In this document: positions 45,817 to 53,940 of the stretch, in pieces
How positions within the stretch are numbered: the stretch's first letter is position 1
How the letters are laid out: each line of letters begins with the position of its first letter
DNA from: Anaeromicropila herbilytica
GTDB lineage: Bacteria; Bacillota; Clostridia; Lachnospirales; Lachnospiraceae
DNA length: 64,000 nt
Assembly: GCF_016591975.1 (NCBI RefSeq)
Contig: NZ_AP024169.1
Coordinates: 4,537,001-4,601,000, forward strand
Direction: 5' to 3'
Made by a program: the position numbers and the translations under genes
The notes under the pieces: generated by a model
Seen by the model: the letters and a program-made list of their open reading frames with translations, nothing else
The model's database searches: none
Told to the model about the DNA's origin: nothing

Positions 45817-46443
45817 TTATTTGATTGCATCTAAATACTTTTGATTTGCCATATCCCAATCAACAACATGGAACCATTGATCTACATAATCTGCTCTTTT
45901 ATTCTGGTATTTTAGATAATAAGCATGTTCCCATACATCAATAACAATAATAGGCACATATCCTAATTCTAATACGCTATCTTGATTAGCAGTTGATATT
46001 ATTTTAAGTTCTTTCTTATCATCTACTACTAACCAAGCCCATCCAGAGCCAAAACGTCCTAGAGCATTCTTTTTGAACTCTTCCTTAAAGTTATCAAAGG
46101 ATCCAAACACTTTATCAATTGCTTCTTTTAATTCTCCAACCACAGCTCCTTTGGAATCTGGTGATAAAATACTAAAATAGAAGTTATGATTGTACACTCC
46201 ACCCGCATTGTTCTTAATAGGAGTTCTATATGCCTCTGGTATCTTAGGTAGTTCTTTCATTAATTGTTCTAGGGAAAGTCCTTGTAGATCTTCGTGGTCT
46301 TTTAATGCATTATTTAAATTATCATTGTAAGTCTTTACATGTCTGTCATGATGAATATGCATTGTTTCTACATCAATATAAGGTTCTAATGCTTCATAAG
46401 CATAAGGTAATTCTTGTAATTCAAATGGGTATTTAAGTTCCAT
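45817..46443 (-). CDS. sodA: superoxide dismutase (Fe/Mn type)
   Basis: Converts superoxide to peroxide and oxygen in the cytosol. It has 208 residues. The ligands are seen as His31 (MHIHHDRHVKTYNDNLN), the His of VYNHNFYF, and Asp/His of DVWEHAYYLKYQNKR. GSGWAWLVVDD is typical. Whether iron or manganese is used is not clear. AAAGGAGGATTTTATT precedes the ATG. Single gene between its terminator and a 216-base gap with no recognised element. Confidence 0.96.
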   Translation of the reverse strand: MELKYPFELQELPYAYEALEPYIDVETMHIHHDRHVKTYNDNLNNALKDHEDLQGLSLEQLMKELPKIPEAYRTPIKNNAGGVYNHNFYFSILSPDSKGAVVGELKEAIDKVFGSFDNFKEEFKKNALGRFGSGWAWLVVDDKKELKIISTANQDSVLELGYVPIIVIDVWEHAYYLKYQNKRADYVDQWFHVVDWDMANQKYLDAIK

Positions 46444-46659
46444 AATAAAATCCTCCTTTAATGTGTTATATCATTAATATTTGTTTTCTAATCTATTATT
46501 CTTTCATAACTTGTTATTTATACTTAGGTCATTTGACTTAATATAGTTATAGCATAGTTTAAAACAAAACGCAATATCAGTAATGATTATTATTTTTATT
46601 TTACGCAGAATTATAAAAAATAGTTTTAATTAATACCTTAAACATTTTATATGATTTTA

Positions 46660-47442
46660 TTATTCCTTAAGTAACCTCTGTACTTCCTCTATGATTAACT
46701 CTCTATATTCGCCGAGCTTAAGAGATGGGTCAAGACTTACACTTCCAATCGATATTCTTTTCAAATAGACTACATAACAGCCTACTGCCTTTAACATTCG
46801 CTTCACCTGATGTTTTTGACCTTCTGATATCGTAAGGTATCCGGATACGACTGATTGATGGTAAAGATTCTTTTTCTTCTTAATACATTCACCAATATCC
46901 ATCTGCTCTTTTAATTCTTCATACATTCCCTGCTTATCTACTTCTATTTTGGCAGGCTTAGTGATAGATTCATCATTTCCTATATTAATTCCTGTCTCCA
47001 ACTTTATTTTGTCACCTTCACTCAATGAACCAAATGCCCAAAAGAAATATGTTTTATCTACATGCTTATCTGGATGCATGAGTTGGTGGCTAAATTCACC
47101 GTCGTTGGTTAAGAATAATAATCCTTCGGTATCCATATCCAATCTTCCTACTGGAAATAGACTATTACAATTAACTTTGTCAAAGTAGTCAAGCACCGTT
47201 TTCTTATTCTCATCTTTTCTTGCTGTTACACATCCAGCGGGTTTATGAAACATATAATAGATCTTTCCGTCATGAACCACCTTGTCACCAAGATATTTTA
47301 TCATATCCTTTTCTTCGTTAATGTCAGTAGCAGGTTCTAATACCACCTGATCATTTACAGTGACCTTTCCGTCCTTTACATACATTCTTACAATCTTTCT
47401 TGTTCCAATCGATGCTTCTGCTAAATATTTATCTAATCTCAT
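46660..47442 (-). CDS. RsuA/RluB/RluF-family pseudouridine synthase
   Basis: Modifies uridine in rRNA. A 260-residue protein: N-terminal S4-like RNA-binding domain (MRLDKYLAEASIGTRKIVRMYVKDGKVTV region, about 1-60), then the synthase domain with MFHKPAGCVTARKD, the catalytic Asp in PVGRLDMDTEGLLFLTNDG, KTYFFW, and EGQKHQVKRMLKAVG. The ATG at 47442 is five bases from GGAG; a GTG two codons earlier is an alternative. The target base cannot be assigned. Confidence 0.9.
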   Translation of the reverse strand: MRLDKYLAEASIGTRKIVRMYVKDGKVTVNDQVVLEPATDINEEKDMIKYLGDKVVHDGKIYYMFHKPAGCVTARKDENKKTVLDYFDKVNCNSLFPVGRLDMDTEGLLFLTNDGEFSHQLMHPDKHVDKTYFFWAFGSLSEGDKIKLETGINIGNDESITKPAKIEVDKQGMYEELKEQMDIGECIKKKKNLYHQSVVSGYLTISEGQKHQVKRMLKAVGCYVVYLKRISIGSVSLDPSLKLGEYRELIIEEVQRLLKE

Positions 47443-47481
47443 GTACACTCCAACTATACTATATTTTTAACTGGTACTATT

Positions 47482-47758
47482 GATGATGTTGGGGTCAAAT
47501 AGCCTTTAATAACTTTTATTGTGTATATTGATGTATAATTATTAATTTTGGCGTAGTCCGGCCGAAAGTATCGTTTATATTTTGTCAAGACTCAAATTGA
47601 AAATAGGAACATAAGTGAGTAAAGTTTATACATAAACTTGTCAATTGCTTTGAGGCTTGAAAAAAAATATGATGCCCCGGGGAAAGGTAGCCAAAATTCA
47701 TAATTATACAGCGATATACACTCATCAAACTTAAATAAGGCTATTTGACAACACAACC
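47482..47758 (-). mobile_element. MITE-like element, copy 1 (277 bases)
   Basis: Imperfect terminal inverted repeats of about 75 bases run inwards from GATGATGTTGGGGTCAAAT and GGTTGTGTTGTCAAAT through GTGTATAT-GATGTATAATTAT-AATTTTGGC. It is flanked by a 6-base duplication ACTATT (47476-47481 and 47759-47764). It carries GGCGTAGTCCGGCCGAAAG and GGAAAGGTAGCC like copy 2 at 49710, in the opposite orientation, with an extra ~65 bases in the centre. No transposase. Confidence 0.85.
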
Positions 47759-47797
47759 ACTATTAGATATAGTTTAACACTCTTTTGTTTTCTGTGT

Positions 47798-49132
47798 CTA
47801 TGAATTTAACGAAATCCGATGATTAGCCTGATATTTTTGAAATGCTCCTATTATAAGATCTACTACTTCCTCATCTTCATATAATGCACTATTTATGGTT
47901 AGATGATAATCTTTTGCCATTCCCCATGTTTCATTCGTATAATATTTGCAATGATTTCTTCTCTCGGTATTTTTTCTTTTACACTCTTTTTCCGCCTCTG
48001 ACTCGCTATATCCCCTCTCACACATTACTCGATTAATTCGATATTCTTTATCCGCGTGAATAAAAACGTGAAAACAATTCTTGTGTTGTTTCAATATGTA
48101 ATTGCCTAATCGTTCTACGATAACGCAAGATTTTCTATTTGATAGTTCTCGAATTACTTTACTTTGCGTTAAAAATAATTCATCAAACTTCGGTTTTTCC
48201 TCATTTACATAAGCATAGCTTTGCATATACAGATCATATAGTAAGCTATTAGTTAACTTCTGTTCATTTTCCTGAATATATTCTGTTGTAAGACCACTTT
48301 CCTTCGCTTCTAATTCAATAATGTCTTTATCATAAAAATCGATGCCTAATCTTTCAGCGATAACTTGTCCTATATTATATCCACCACTTCCGTATTCACC
48401 ATCAATGGTAATAACATATATTGGCTGTTCCTCTTCACTATCTTGGTCGTGATTAGCAGCACTACTTTCGTCATCATTTTCCTCTAATTCAAGCATCTTA
48501 TTCAGTAAAGTAAGCTTACGACTATAAAATCGTACAATCATTCCCACTAATATCGCAGCCGCAATCGTTCCTTCTCTAATCCCCTTTAGATGTCCAAAAA
48601 AGGCAAACGAAATACTTACACCTAAAACAACTTGTACACAGTCAAAGCCTATTTTAACTTTACCAAACTCCTTATGAAATACTTTGGAGATAGCGAGCAT
48701 AAGCCCTTCTCCTGCTAACATAACTACATTTGCTTTGACTTCTAGATTAACACCAAATGCGATAATTACAAAGCTAAATAAGCATAGGCACCACTGTGTA
48801 ATATATTGATGCGGTGCTAATCCCGAAAATGAAATTAACCATAGGGAAAAATCCGTGAAGAATCCAAATAACACTGCTATTGCTAGCTGTAGCAGTTGAA
48901 TCAGTTTGAAATCTTTTCTAAGCAATACGATCTGTAATAATATAAAAATAATATGCATTACTATAGTAATCTGTCCCATTGTCCATGGTAATCCAAGACT
49001 CAGCACATACGGAACACAGGAAACAGGTGAGATTCCCAGATTTGCCTTTGTTGAAATTGCCACACCAAGTGACATTATAAATAGCCCAACGACTAGAAAA
49101 AAATAACGTTTTAATAATTCCCTCTTACTCAT
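47798..49132 (-). CDS. YitT/YczE-like membrane protein fused to a cytidylate kinase-like domain
   Basis: A 444-residue protein. Residues about 1-200 are hydrophobic with at least five helices (FFLVVGLFIMSLGVAISTKANLGISP matches the YczE/YitT start). After an acidic linker (about 210-235) a cytidylate kinase-like domain follows: VITIDGEYGSGGYNIG, AERLGIDFYDKDIIEL, then CVIVERLGNYIL and HVFIHADKEYRI. The glycine loop differs from a standard P-loop (no GKS/T). The ATG at 49132 is eight bases from GGAG. Probably translated from the same transcript as the MarR gene. Substrate unknown for both halves. Confidence 0.85.
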   Translation of the reverse strand: MSKRELLKRYFFLVVGLFIMSLGVAISTKANLGISPVSCVPYVLSLGLPWTMGQITIVMHIIFILLQIVLLRKDFKLIQLLQLAIAVLFGFFTDFSLWLISFSGLAPHQYITQWCLCLFSFVIIAFGVNLEVKANVVMLAGEGLMLAISKVFHKEFGKVKIGFDCVQVVLGVSISFAFFGHLKGIREGTIAAAILVGMIVRFYSRKLTLLNKMLELEENDDESSAANHDQDSEEEQPIYVITIDGEYGSGGYNIGQVIAERLGIDFYDKDIIELEAKESGLTTEYIQENEQKLTNSLLYDLYMQSYAYVNEEKPKFDELFLTQSKVIRELSNRKSCVIVERLGNYILKQHKNCFHVFIHADKEYRINRVMCERGYSESEAEKECKRKNTERRNHCKYYTNETWGMAKDYHLTINSALYEDEEVVDLIIGAFQKYQANHRISLNS

Positions 49133-49168
49133 TTTAAAATCTCCAATCTTATGTCTCATAATTTAAGC

Positions 49169-49238
49169 AGTGATTTCACTTGCTTGCCAGGGTGAAATCA
49201 CAAATATTGAGAGTGAAAGCATTTTTTCTTTCACTCTT
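49169..49238 (-). repeat. double-hairpin repeat with GAGTGAAAG stems, copy 1
   Basis: On the minus strand GAGTGAAAG...CTTTCACTC directly follows the MarR stop, then GTGATTTCAC...GTGAAATCAC. The first stem and GCAAG-AAG-GAAATCACT recur at 52918-52968. It probably also terminates or attenuates marR transcription. Confidence 0.65.
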
Positions 49239-49245
49239 CAAGTTC

Positions 49246-49662
49246 TTATTCATTTAGATTTTCATATATTTTGAATAATGTCTTCTTCAAATCCTCTTGT
49301 TCCTCCACAGTTATTCCTTTTAGTGCTCTATTTTCAATCTCAAAAAATATAGCCTCCGTATCACAGGCAGCTTTTCTTCCTGTTTCAGTTAAGAATACGT
49401 GTAAAGATCTGCGATTCCCAGGTAATTGTTTTCTTTCTATTAGATGAATCGTTTCCATTCGTCCTAATATTCCAGTAACGGTTGCTGGATCCAAACAACA
49501 TCCTTTTGCTATTTCTTTTTGCTCACAACCATCATGATCCTTTAGAAAATCGAGTACTTTAGGTTGCCCTGGCATAAGTCCAATATTACTAGTCTTCTCC
49601 AACACTCTTTTCTGAAAATTATTCTGAGCTAATAATAGTAGATAATGTAATGATAAATTCAT
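49246..49662 (-). CDS. MarR-family transcriptional regulator
   Basis: A 138-residue winged-helix dimeric regulator. Helix-turn-helix at about 50-75 (QKEIAKGCCLDPATVTGILGRME), wing with IERKQLPGNRRSLHVFLTETG, then the dimer helices. MarR proteins respond to small ligands. AGGAGAATTC precedes the ATG. The gene after it (the membrane/kinase fusion) is the likeliest target. Inducer unknown. Confidence 0.93.
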   Translation of the reverse strand: MNLSLHYLLLLAQNNFQKRVLEKTSNIGLMPGQPKVLDFLKDHDGCEQKEIAKGCCLDPATVTGILGRMETIHLIERKQLPGNRRSLHVFLTETGRKAACDTEAIFFEIENRALKGITVEEQEDLKKTLFKIYENLNE

Positions 49663-49709
49663 GAATTCTCCTAACTGTAGCCTACGGCATACTTCACTCT
49701 TATATTATT

Positions 49710-49922
49710 GGTCAGGGTGTCAAAAGTCTTCTTTTAGTTTATTGAGTGTATATCGATGTATAATTATGAATTTTGGCTACCTTTCCCTCAATCATCATAT
49801 TTTTTACAAGCCTCATAACAAGAGAAAATATAGACGATGCTTTCGGCCGGACTACGCCAAAATTAATATTTATACATCAATATACACAATTTAGATTGAG
49901 AATGACTTTTGACACCCTAACC
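49710..49922 (+). mobile_element. MITE-like element, copy 2 (213 bases)
   Basis: Terminal inverted repeats GGTCAGGGTGTCAAAAGTC and GGTTAGGGTGTCAAAAGTC continue inwards through GTGTATAT-GATGTATAA and AATTTTGGC. A 6-base duplication ATTATT flanks it (49704-49709 and 49923-49928). Its inner sequence, inverted, matches copy 1. No coding capacity. It ends 48 bases from the MarR start on the upstream side. Confidence 0.9.
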
Positions 49923-50045
49923 ATTATTATGATTTTAATTTATTGTGGAGGTTAAATTAGAATTATATTTGTTTGCAAATAGTTTGTATGCAAACTAACT
50001 TCACTATGGTACTACTAGAAAAATAAAAAGTCAATAAAAATATAC

Positions 50046-50074
50046 AAAAAAAGAGGTAGCACAAAGGCTACCCC
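50046..50074 (-). terminator. cold-shock gene terminator
   Basis: GGTAGC/GCTACC with flanking pairs, then seven T on the minus strand. Confidence 0.8.
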
Positions 50075-50177
50075 CAAAACGTTCAGACTATAAATTGATA
50101 CAAATATTCATATGGAAAATCATAAAACTAGCACAAGAATAATATATAATTTGAAACAATCCTCGTTTTATTTTAAA

Positions 50178-50387
50178 TTAAGCTACACAAACATTAACAG
50201 CTTTTAATTTATTTGTTTTAGAATCTTTTTCAACGTCAAAAGTAACTTTTTGACCGTCTTCTAAGCTTTTAAAACCATTTGATACGATAGCTGAAAAATG
50301 TACGAATACATCTTCTCCACCGTTATCATTTGTGATAAATCCAAAACCTTTTTGTGAGTTAAACCATTTTACTGTACCGTTATTCAT
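50178..50387 (-). CDS. cold-shock domain protein
   Basis: A 69-residue single-domain RNA chaperone of the CspA/CspB type. RNP1 is KGFGFIT, RNP2 is DVFVHFS, and the start MNNGTVKWFNSQKG is typical. TGGAGGTACTACA precedes the ATG. A sigma-A promoter at 50556-50584 predicts a leader of about 160 bases; long structured leaders are usual for cold-induced members of this family. Confidence 0.96.
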   Translation of the reverse strand: MNNGTVKWFNSQKGFGFITNDNGGEDVFVHFSAIVSNGFKSLEDGQKVTFDVEKDSKTNKLKAVNVCVA

Positions 50388-50555
50388 TGTAGTACCTCCA
50401 TAATATTATTTGTATCAATTGAATTCAGAAGTTATTATTTGCTTACTTCATTGCTATGAATGATAATCAGATGCAATAAAAAAGACCTCATATGCAAATC
50501 CTCAAAAAAGACTTACAAATATAGGTCAGCTTCGAAATTATATTGATTTGTACTT

Positions 50556-50584
50556 ATAATAACACAGTCACTTATAGAAAGCAA
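50556..50584 (-). promoter_or_regulatory. sigma-A promoter of the cold-shock gene
   Basis: TTGCTT, 17 bases, TATTAT. Confidence 0.6.
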
Positions 50585-50656
50585 GACAATTCGTTCAAAT
50601 AGATATGTTAATGTTTTACAAATTGTATTTATATAGTTATTTATCAACTTAATTCT

Positions 50657-50935
50657 CTATTTAATCTTTTCCAAACCCTCAGGATACTTAGCAAATATCA
50701 TTGTTCCCCACGCTCTCATATTATCAAGATTCTCTACCAATTCTTTTCCTTCCGTTGTAAGACTATATTCTACACGTGGTGGTATTTCCTGATATTGAAT
50801 TCGAGAAATTATATGCGCATCTTCTAGCTCTTGTAGACACCCTGTTAATACCATACTTGTGATGCCTGTTACTTCTCTTTTTAACTCATTATATCGAAGA
50901 GCATTAGCTTCACTTAGCTTCCATAGAATAGCTAC
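50657..50935 (-). pseudogene. 5'-truncated HxlR-family regulator
   Basis: The frame reads VAILWKLSEANALRYNEL, then REVTGITS, LTGCLQELEDAHIISR, IPPRVEYSLTTEGKEL, clearly an HxlR winged helix. HxlR proteins begin with about 25 further residues (CPV...GGKW), absent here: the frame meets TGA at 50936-50938, next to the oppA terminator. The only in-frame ATG (50854) would give 65 residues lacking most of the helix-turn-helix. It is probably a remnant cut at its 5' end by rearrangement. Confidence 0.75.
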
Positions 50936-50962
50936 TCATATACTGTCTTGACTGAATTTAAC

Positions 50963-51004
50963 AAAAAAGCAGTGACTACATTTTTTGTAGTCTACTGCTT
51001 TTTA
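50963..51004. terminator. terminator of oppA
   Basis: A long stem AAAAAGCAGT-GACTACA/TGTAGTC-TACTGCTTTTT with small internal mismatch and a T/A-rich loop; T-run on either strand. Confidence 0.85.
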
Positions 51005-51032
51005 AAAAATTATATTATACTTGATTATTTAA

Positions 51033-52682
51033 TTATTTAGATAATGAAGTATACATAAAGTATTTAAATCCTAATGGTGAGGAATAGAATCCTTGTAATT
51101 TATCTGATTTCAAATAAAGATCGGTATAATAATAGATAGGGATAATTGGCATTTCCTTTGCTAAGATGTCTTCAGCTTTATGCATTGCTGTATATCTTTC
51201 ATTACGGTCTGTAGATGTCTTAACTGTCTTAATTAATGCGTCATAATCTTTATTAGACCATTTTGCATCATTATTTCCACCACCAGTTACCCACATATCA
51301 AGGAAGGAAATAGGATCATTATAATCTGCTAACCAACCATGACGAGCAATTTGGTAGTTACCACTTTTTCTAGTCTCTACAAATACATTCCAGTCTTCTG
51401 AGGTAATTGTCACATTAAGTCCAAGGTTTTCAGTCCACATATTTTGTACCGCTTCCATGATTGCTTCATGTCCTGGGTTCGTTGACAATTCAATAGATGG
51501 GAATCCTTTACCGTTAGGATATCCAGATTCTGCTAATAATTTTTTCGCTTTTTCAATATTTCCTTTATAATCTTTTAGATCATACCAAGGTGTTGCAGTA
51601 TCATGGAATTGTTTGTTAGCGTCAGCATCTGCTAGTCCTGTAGCAACAAAAGTATCTGCTGGTTGTTGACCACCCTTAGCTACATTATCTACTAAATATT
51701 GACGATCAAGTGCTAATGAAAGCGCTTGTCTTACTTTAGGATCTGAGAATTCTTTCTTTGATGTATTAATACATAAGAAGTACGTACCTAATTGTCCTAC
51801 GATATATAAACCTTTATCTTTCATTGCAGCGATTTCTTCACTAGGAAGGTCATCACCGAATAAGATATCTCCATTTTTGAATGCTGAAAGAATCGTATTT
51901 TGATCATCCATAAGAACAAAATTTATCTTATCTGGACCTAATTTATCTACATCGTAATAATTTTTATTTTGAACATAAACCATTTTAGCTTGGTGATCCC
52001 AAGAGTCTAATACATATGGACCATTTCCTACATAAGTCTTAGGATCTGTTGCCCAAGTATCTGGATTCTTACTTACAACATCTTCTCTTAATGGATATGT
52101 TGTTGGGAATGCCGCGATTTCAATAAAGTAAGTAGTTGGAGAAGTTAAAGTTACTTCAAATGTTTTATCATCCACTGCTTTAACTCCTAGTTCACTTGGA
52201 TCTTTTTTACCAGCCATGATATCACTTGCATTCTTAACCATTTCAATCATGTAGTTATATTCTGAACCTGTTGCTGGATTCACTGCTCTTCTCCAAGAAT
52301 AAACAAAATCATTTGCTGTAACAGGTTTACCGTCTGACCACTTAGCATCATCACGGATCTTGAAAGTATAAACTAGATTATCTTTGCTAACTGTATAGCT
52401 AGCTGCTTGACCATTTACAACTTCACCTTTGTCATTGATCTTCATTAATCCTTCAAAAGCATGATTAATTAAAGTTGCACCATCTACAGTAGTATTTAGT
52501 GATGGATCAATGGTTCCTGGTTCTGGACCAACTTGTACATTAAGATCAAATTCTCCGTTGGCTCCTGTATTGGCATTATTCTTTGTTGTGTCTTTTTTGG
52601 CACAACCAGCTAATGCAGTGGAAATAACCATAACAACTAAAAGTAAAATAGCTGTAGGCTTTTTAAAAATAACTTTATTCAT
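51033..52682 (-). CDS. oppA: oligopeptide ABC transporter, substrate-binding lipoprotein
   Basis: Captures peptides outside the membrane for the Opp transporter. It has 549 residues. The lipoprotein signal ends in ALAGC with Cys27; then SBP_bac_5 features: GPEPGTIDPSLNTTVDGATL, LVYTFKIRDDAKWSDGKPVTANDFVYSWRRAV (split by the family pattern), DRQYLVDNVAKGGQQPADTFV. AGGAGGAAGAAATA precedes the ATG. It is last in oppBCDFA after a 277-base gap with hairpins, so it may be expressed at a different level from the rest. Confidence 0.95.
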   Translation of the reverse strand: MNKVIFKKPTAILLLVVMVISTALAGCAKKDTTKNNANTGANGEFDLNVQVGPEPGTIDPSLNTTVDGATLINHAFEGLMKINDKGEVVNGQAASYTVSKDNLVYTFKIRDDAKWSDGKPVTANDFVYSWRRAVNPATGSEYNYMIEMVKNASDIMAGKKDPSELGVKAVDDKTFEVTLTSPTTYFIEIAAFPTTYPLREDVVSKNPDTWATDPKTYVGNGPYVLDSWDHQAKMVYVQNKNYYDVDKLGPDKINFVLMDDQNTILSAFKNGDILFGDDLPSEEIAAMKDKGLYIVGQLGTYFLCINTSKKEFSDPKVRQALSLALDRQYLVDNVAKGGQQPADTFVATGLADADANKQFHDTATPWYDLKDYKGNIEKAKKLLAESGYPNGKGFPSIELSTNPGHEAIMEAVQNMWTENLGLNVTITSEDWNVFVETRKSGNYQIARHGWLADYNDPISFLDMWVTGGGNNDAKWSNKDYDALIKTVKTSTDRNERYTAMHKAEDILAKEMPIIPIYYYTDLYLKSDKLQGFYSSPLGFKYFMYTSLSK

Positions 52683-52917
52683 TATTTCTTCCTCCTTGTA
52701 TAGTTATTATTATTAGAATGTGCGATTTTACACATTTTTATTAAATTTTTATATAAATTTATATTTTTATGTCGAAGTAACTCAAAATTATTTTTACATA
52801 TTTACCCATTCTTAAATGACACACTAAAAACCATGAGATACAAGTTATACATTGCATCTCACGACTTTTATTAATGAGCAATCAATTATGAAATTGAGTA
52901 CCTTATTTTTTCTGTAA

Positions 52918-52968
52918 AGAGTGAAAGAAAATTCTTTTCACTCTTGCAAGTAAGCGAAATCACTTCAC
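52918..52968 (+). repeat. repeat with GAGTGAAAG stem, copy 2
   Basis: GAGTGAAAG...TTTTCACTC followed by GCAAGTAAGCGAAATCACT, as in the repeat at 49169-49238 but without its second stem. It overlaps the last codons of oppF. A second hairpin with GTGAGATGCA/TGTATCTCAT near 52833-52862 follows on the oppF side and precedes a short T-run. Confidence 0.55.
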
Positions 52969-53940
52969 TAGATTATGACAAGCAGCAAAGTGCCCCTTAT
53001 CGTATTCTTTAAGTTCTGGGGTTACCTGTGAACAGATCTCTGTCGCATGTGGACATCTTGTTCTGAAAGCGCAACCACTTGGTGGATTTAATGGACTTGG
53101 TATATCACCACTTAATACAATACGTTTTTTGCTACGACTTACCTTAGGATCTGCGATTGGAATTGCAGAAAGTAAAGTCTGTGTATATGGATGCATTGGA
53201 TTCTTATATAACTCATGGCTATCTGTAAGTTCTACAAGATGTCCAAGGTACATAACTCCAATACGATTACTGATATGTTTTACAACCGAAAGATCATGAG
53301 CGATAAAAAGGTACGTAAAGCCTCTTTCTGCTTGAAGATCTTCTAGCATATTTACTACCTGCGCTTGAATCGATACGTCAAGAGCGGATACTGGCTCATC
53401 ACACACAATGAATTCTGGTTCTACTGCAAGTGCTCTTGCAATACCAACTCTTTGTCTTTGCCCACCAGAGAACTCATGAGGGAAACGATTAGCATGCTCT
53501 TTGTTAAGTCCTACTGTCTCTAGAAGTTTATAGATTTTCTCTTTTCTTTCTTCCTTCGACCCATACATCTTATGAATATCAAGAGGTTCGCCAATAATAT
53601 CACCAACGGTCATTCTTGGATCTAGTGATGCATATGGATCTTGGAATATAATCTGCATCTTTCTTCTATATGGAAGCATATCTTCATGCGTGATATCTTT
53701 TCCGTTATAGATAATCTGACCTTCTGTTGGTTCATGAAGTCTTAAGATTGTCCTACCTAATGTAGTCTTTCCGCAACCACTCTCTCCAACAAGACCAAGT
53801 GTCTCACCTTTTTTAATAAAAAGGCTTACATCATCAACTGCTTTTACATTTTTCGTTTTAAAGAATCCTTCTTTGATTGGAAAATATTTTTTAAGACCTT
53901 TGATTTCAATCAAATTCTCATTATTATTTGTTTGACTCAT
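52960..53940 (-). CDS. oppF: oligopeptide ABC transporter ATPase OppF
   Basis: An ATPase of the Opp importer. A 326-residue protein from the ATG at 53940 (MSQTNNNENLIEIKGLKKYF), preceded by GGAGAGTGG. Walker A GESGCGKTTLGR, signature FSGGQRQRVGIARAL, Walker B EFIVCDEPVSALD, and the C-terminal oligopeptide-type extension with CAFRTRCPHA and nearby cysteines. The start overlaps the oppD stop (TAATG), so the two are translationally coupled. A longer in-frame start exists upstream but would overlap oppD. Confidence 0.95.
   Translation of the reverse strand: MSQTNNNENLIEIKGLKKYFPIKEGFFKTKNVKAVDDVSLFIKKGETLGLVGESGCGKTTLGRTILRLHEPTEGQIIYNGKDITHEDMLPYRRKMQIIFQDPYASLDPRMTVGDIIGEPLDIHKMYGSKEERKEKIYKLLETVGLNKEHANRFPHEFSGGQRQRVGIARALAVEPEFIVCDEPVSALDVSIQAQVVNMLEDLQAERGFTYLFIAHDLSVVKHISNRIGVMYLGHLVELTDSHELYKNPMHPYTQTLLSAIPIADPKVSRSKKRIVLSGDIPSPLNPPSGCAFRTRCPHATEICSQVTPELKEYDKGHFAACHNLVK

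Larger units (their letters stand above)
49663..50177. other. 515-base intergenic region
   Basis: Contains MITE-like copy 2 (49710-49922) and the cold-shock gene terminator (50046-50074). The promoter of marR has been separated or supplied by the element; nothing else is recognised. Confidence 0.6.

Noticed and set aside
47482..49922. A composite transposon carrying marR and the kinase fusion
   Set aside because: Each MITE-like copy has its own different 6-base target duplication, so they inserted independently.
49661..49955. Two short plus-strand frames across the MITE-like element
   Set aside because: They run through inverted repeats, have no ribosome site, and are not shared with the other copy.
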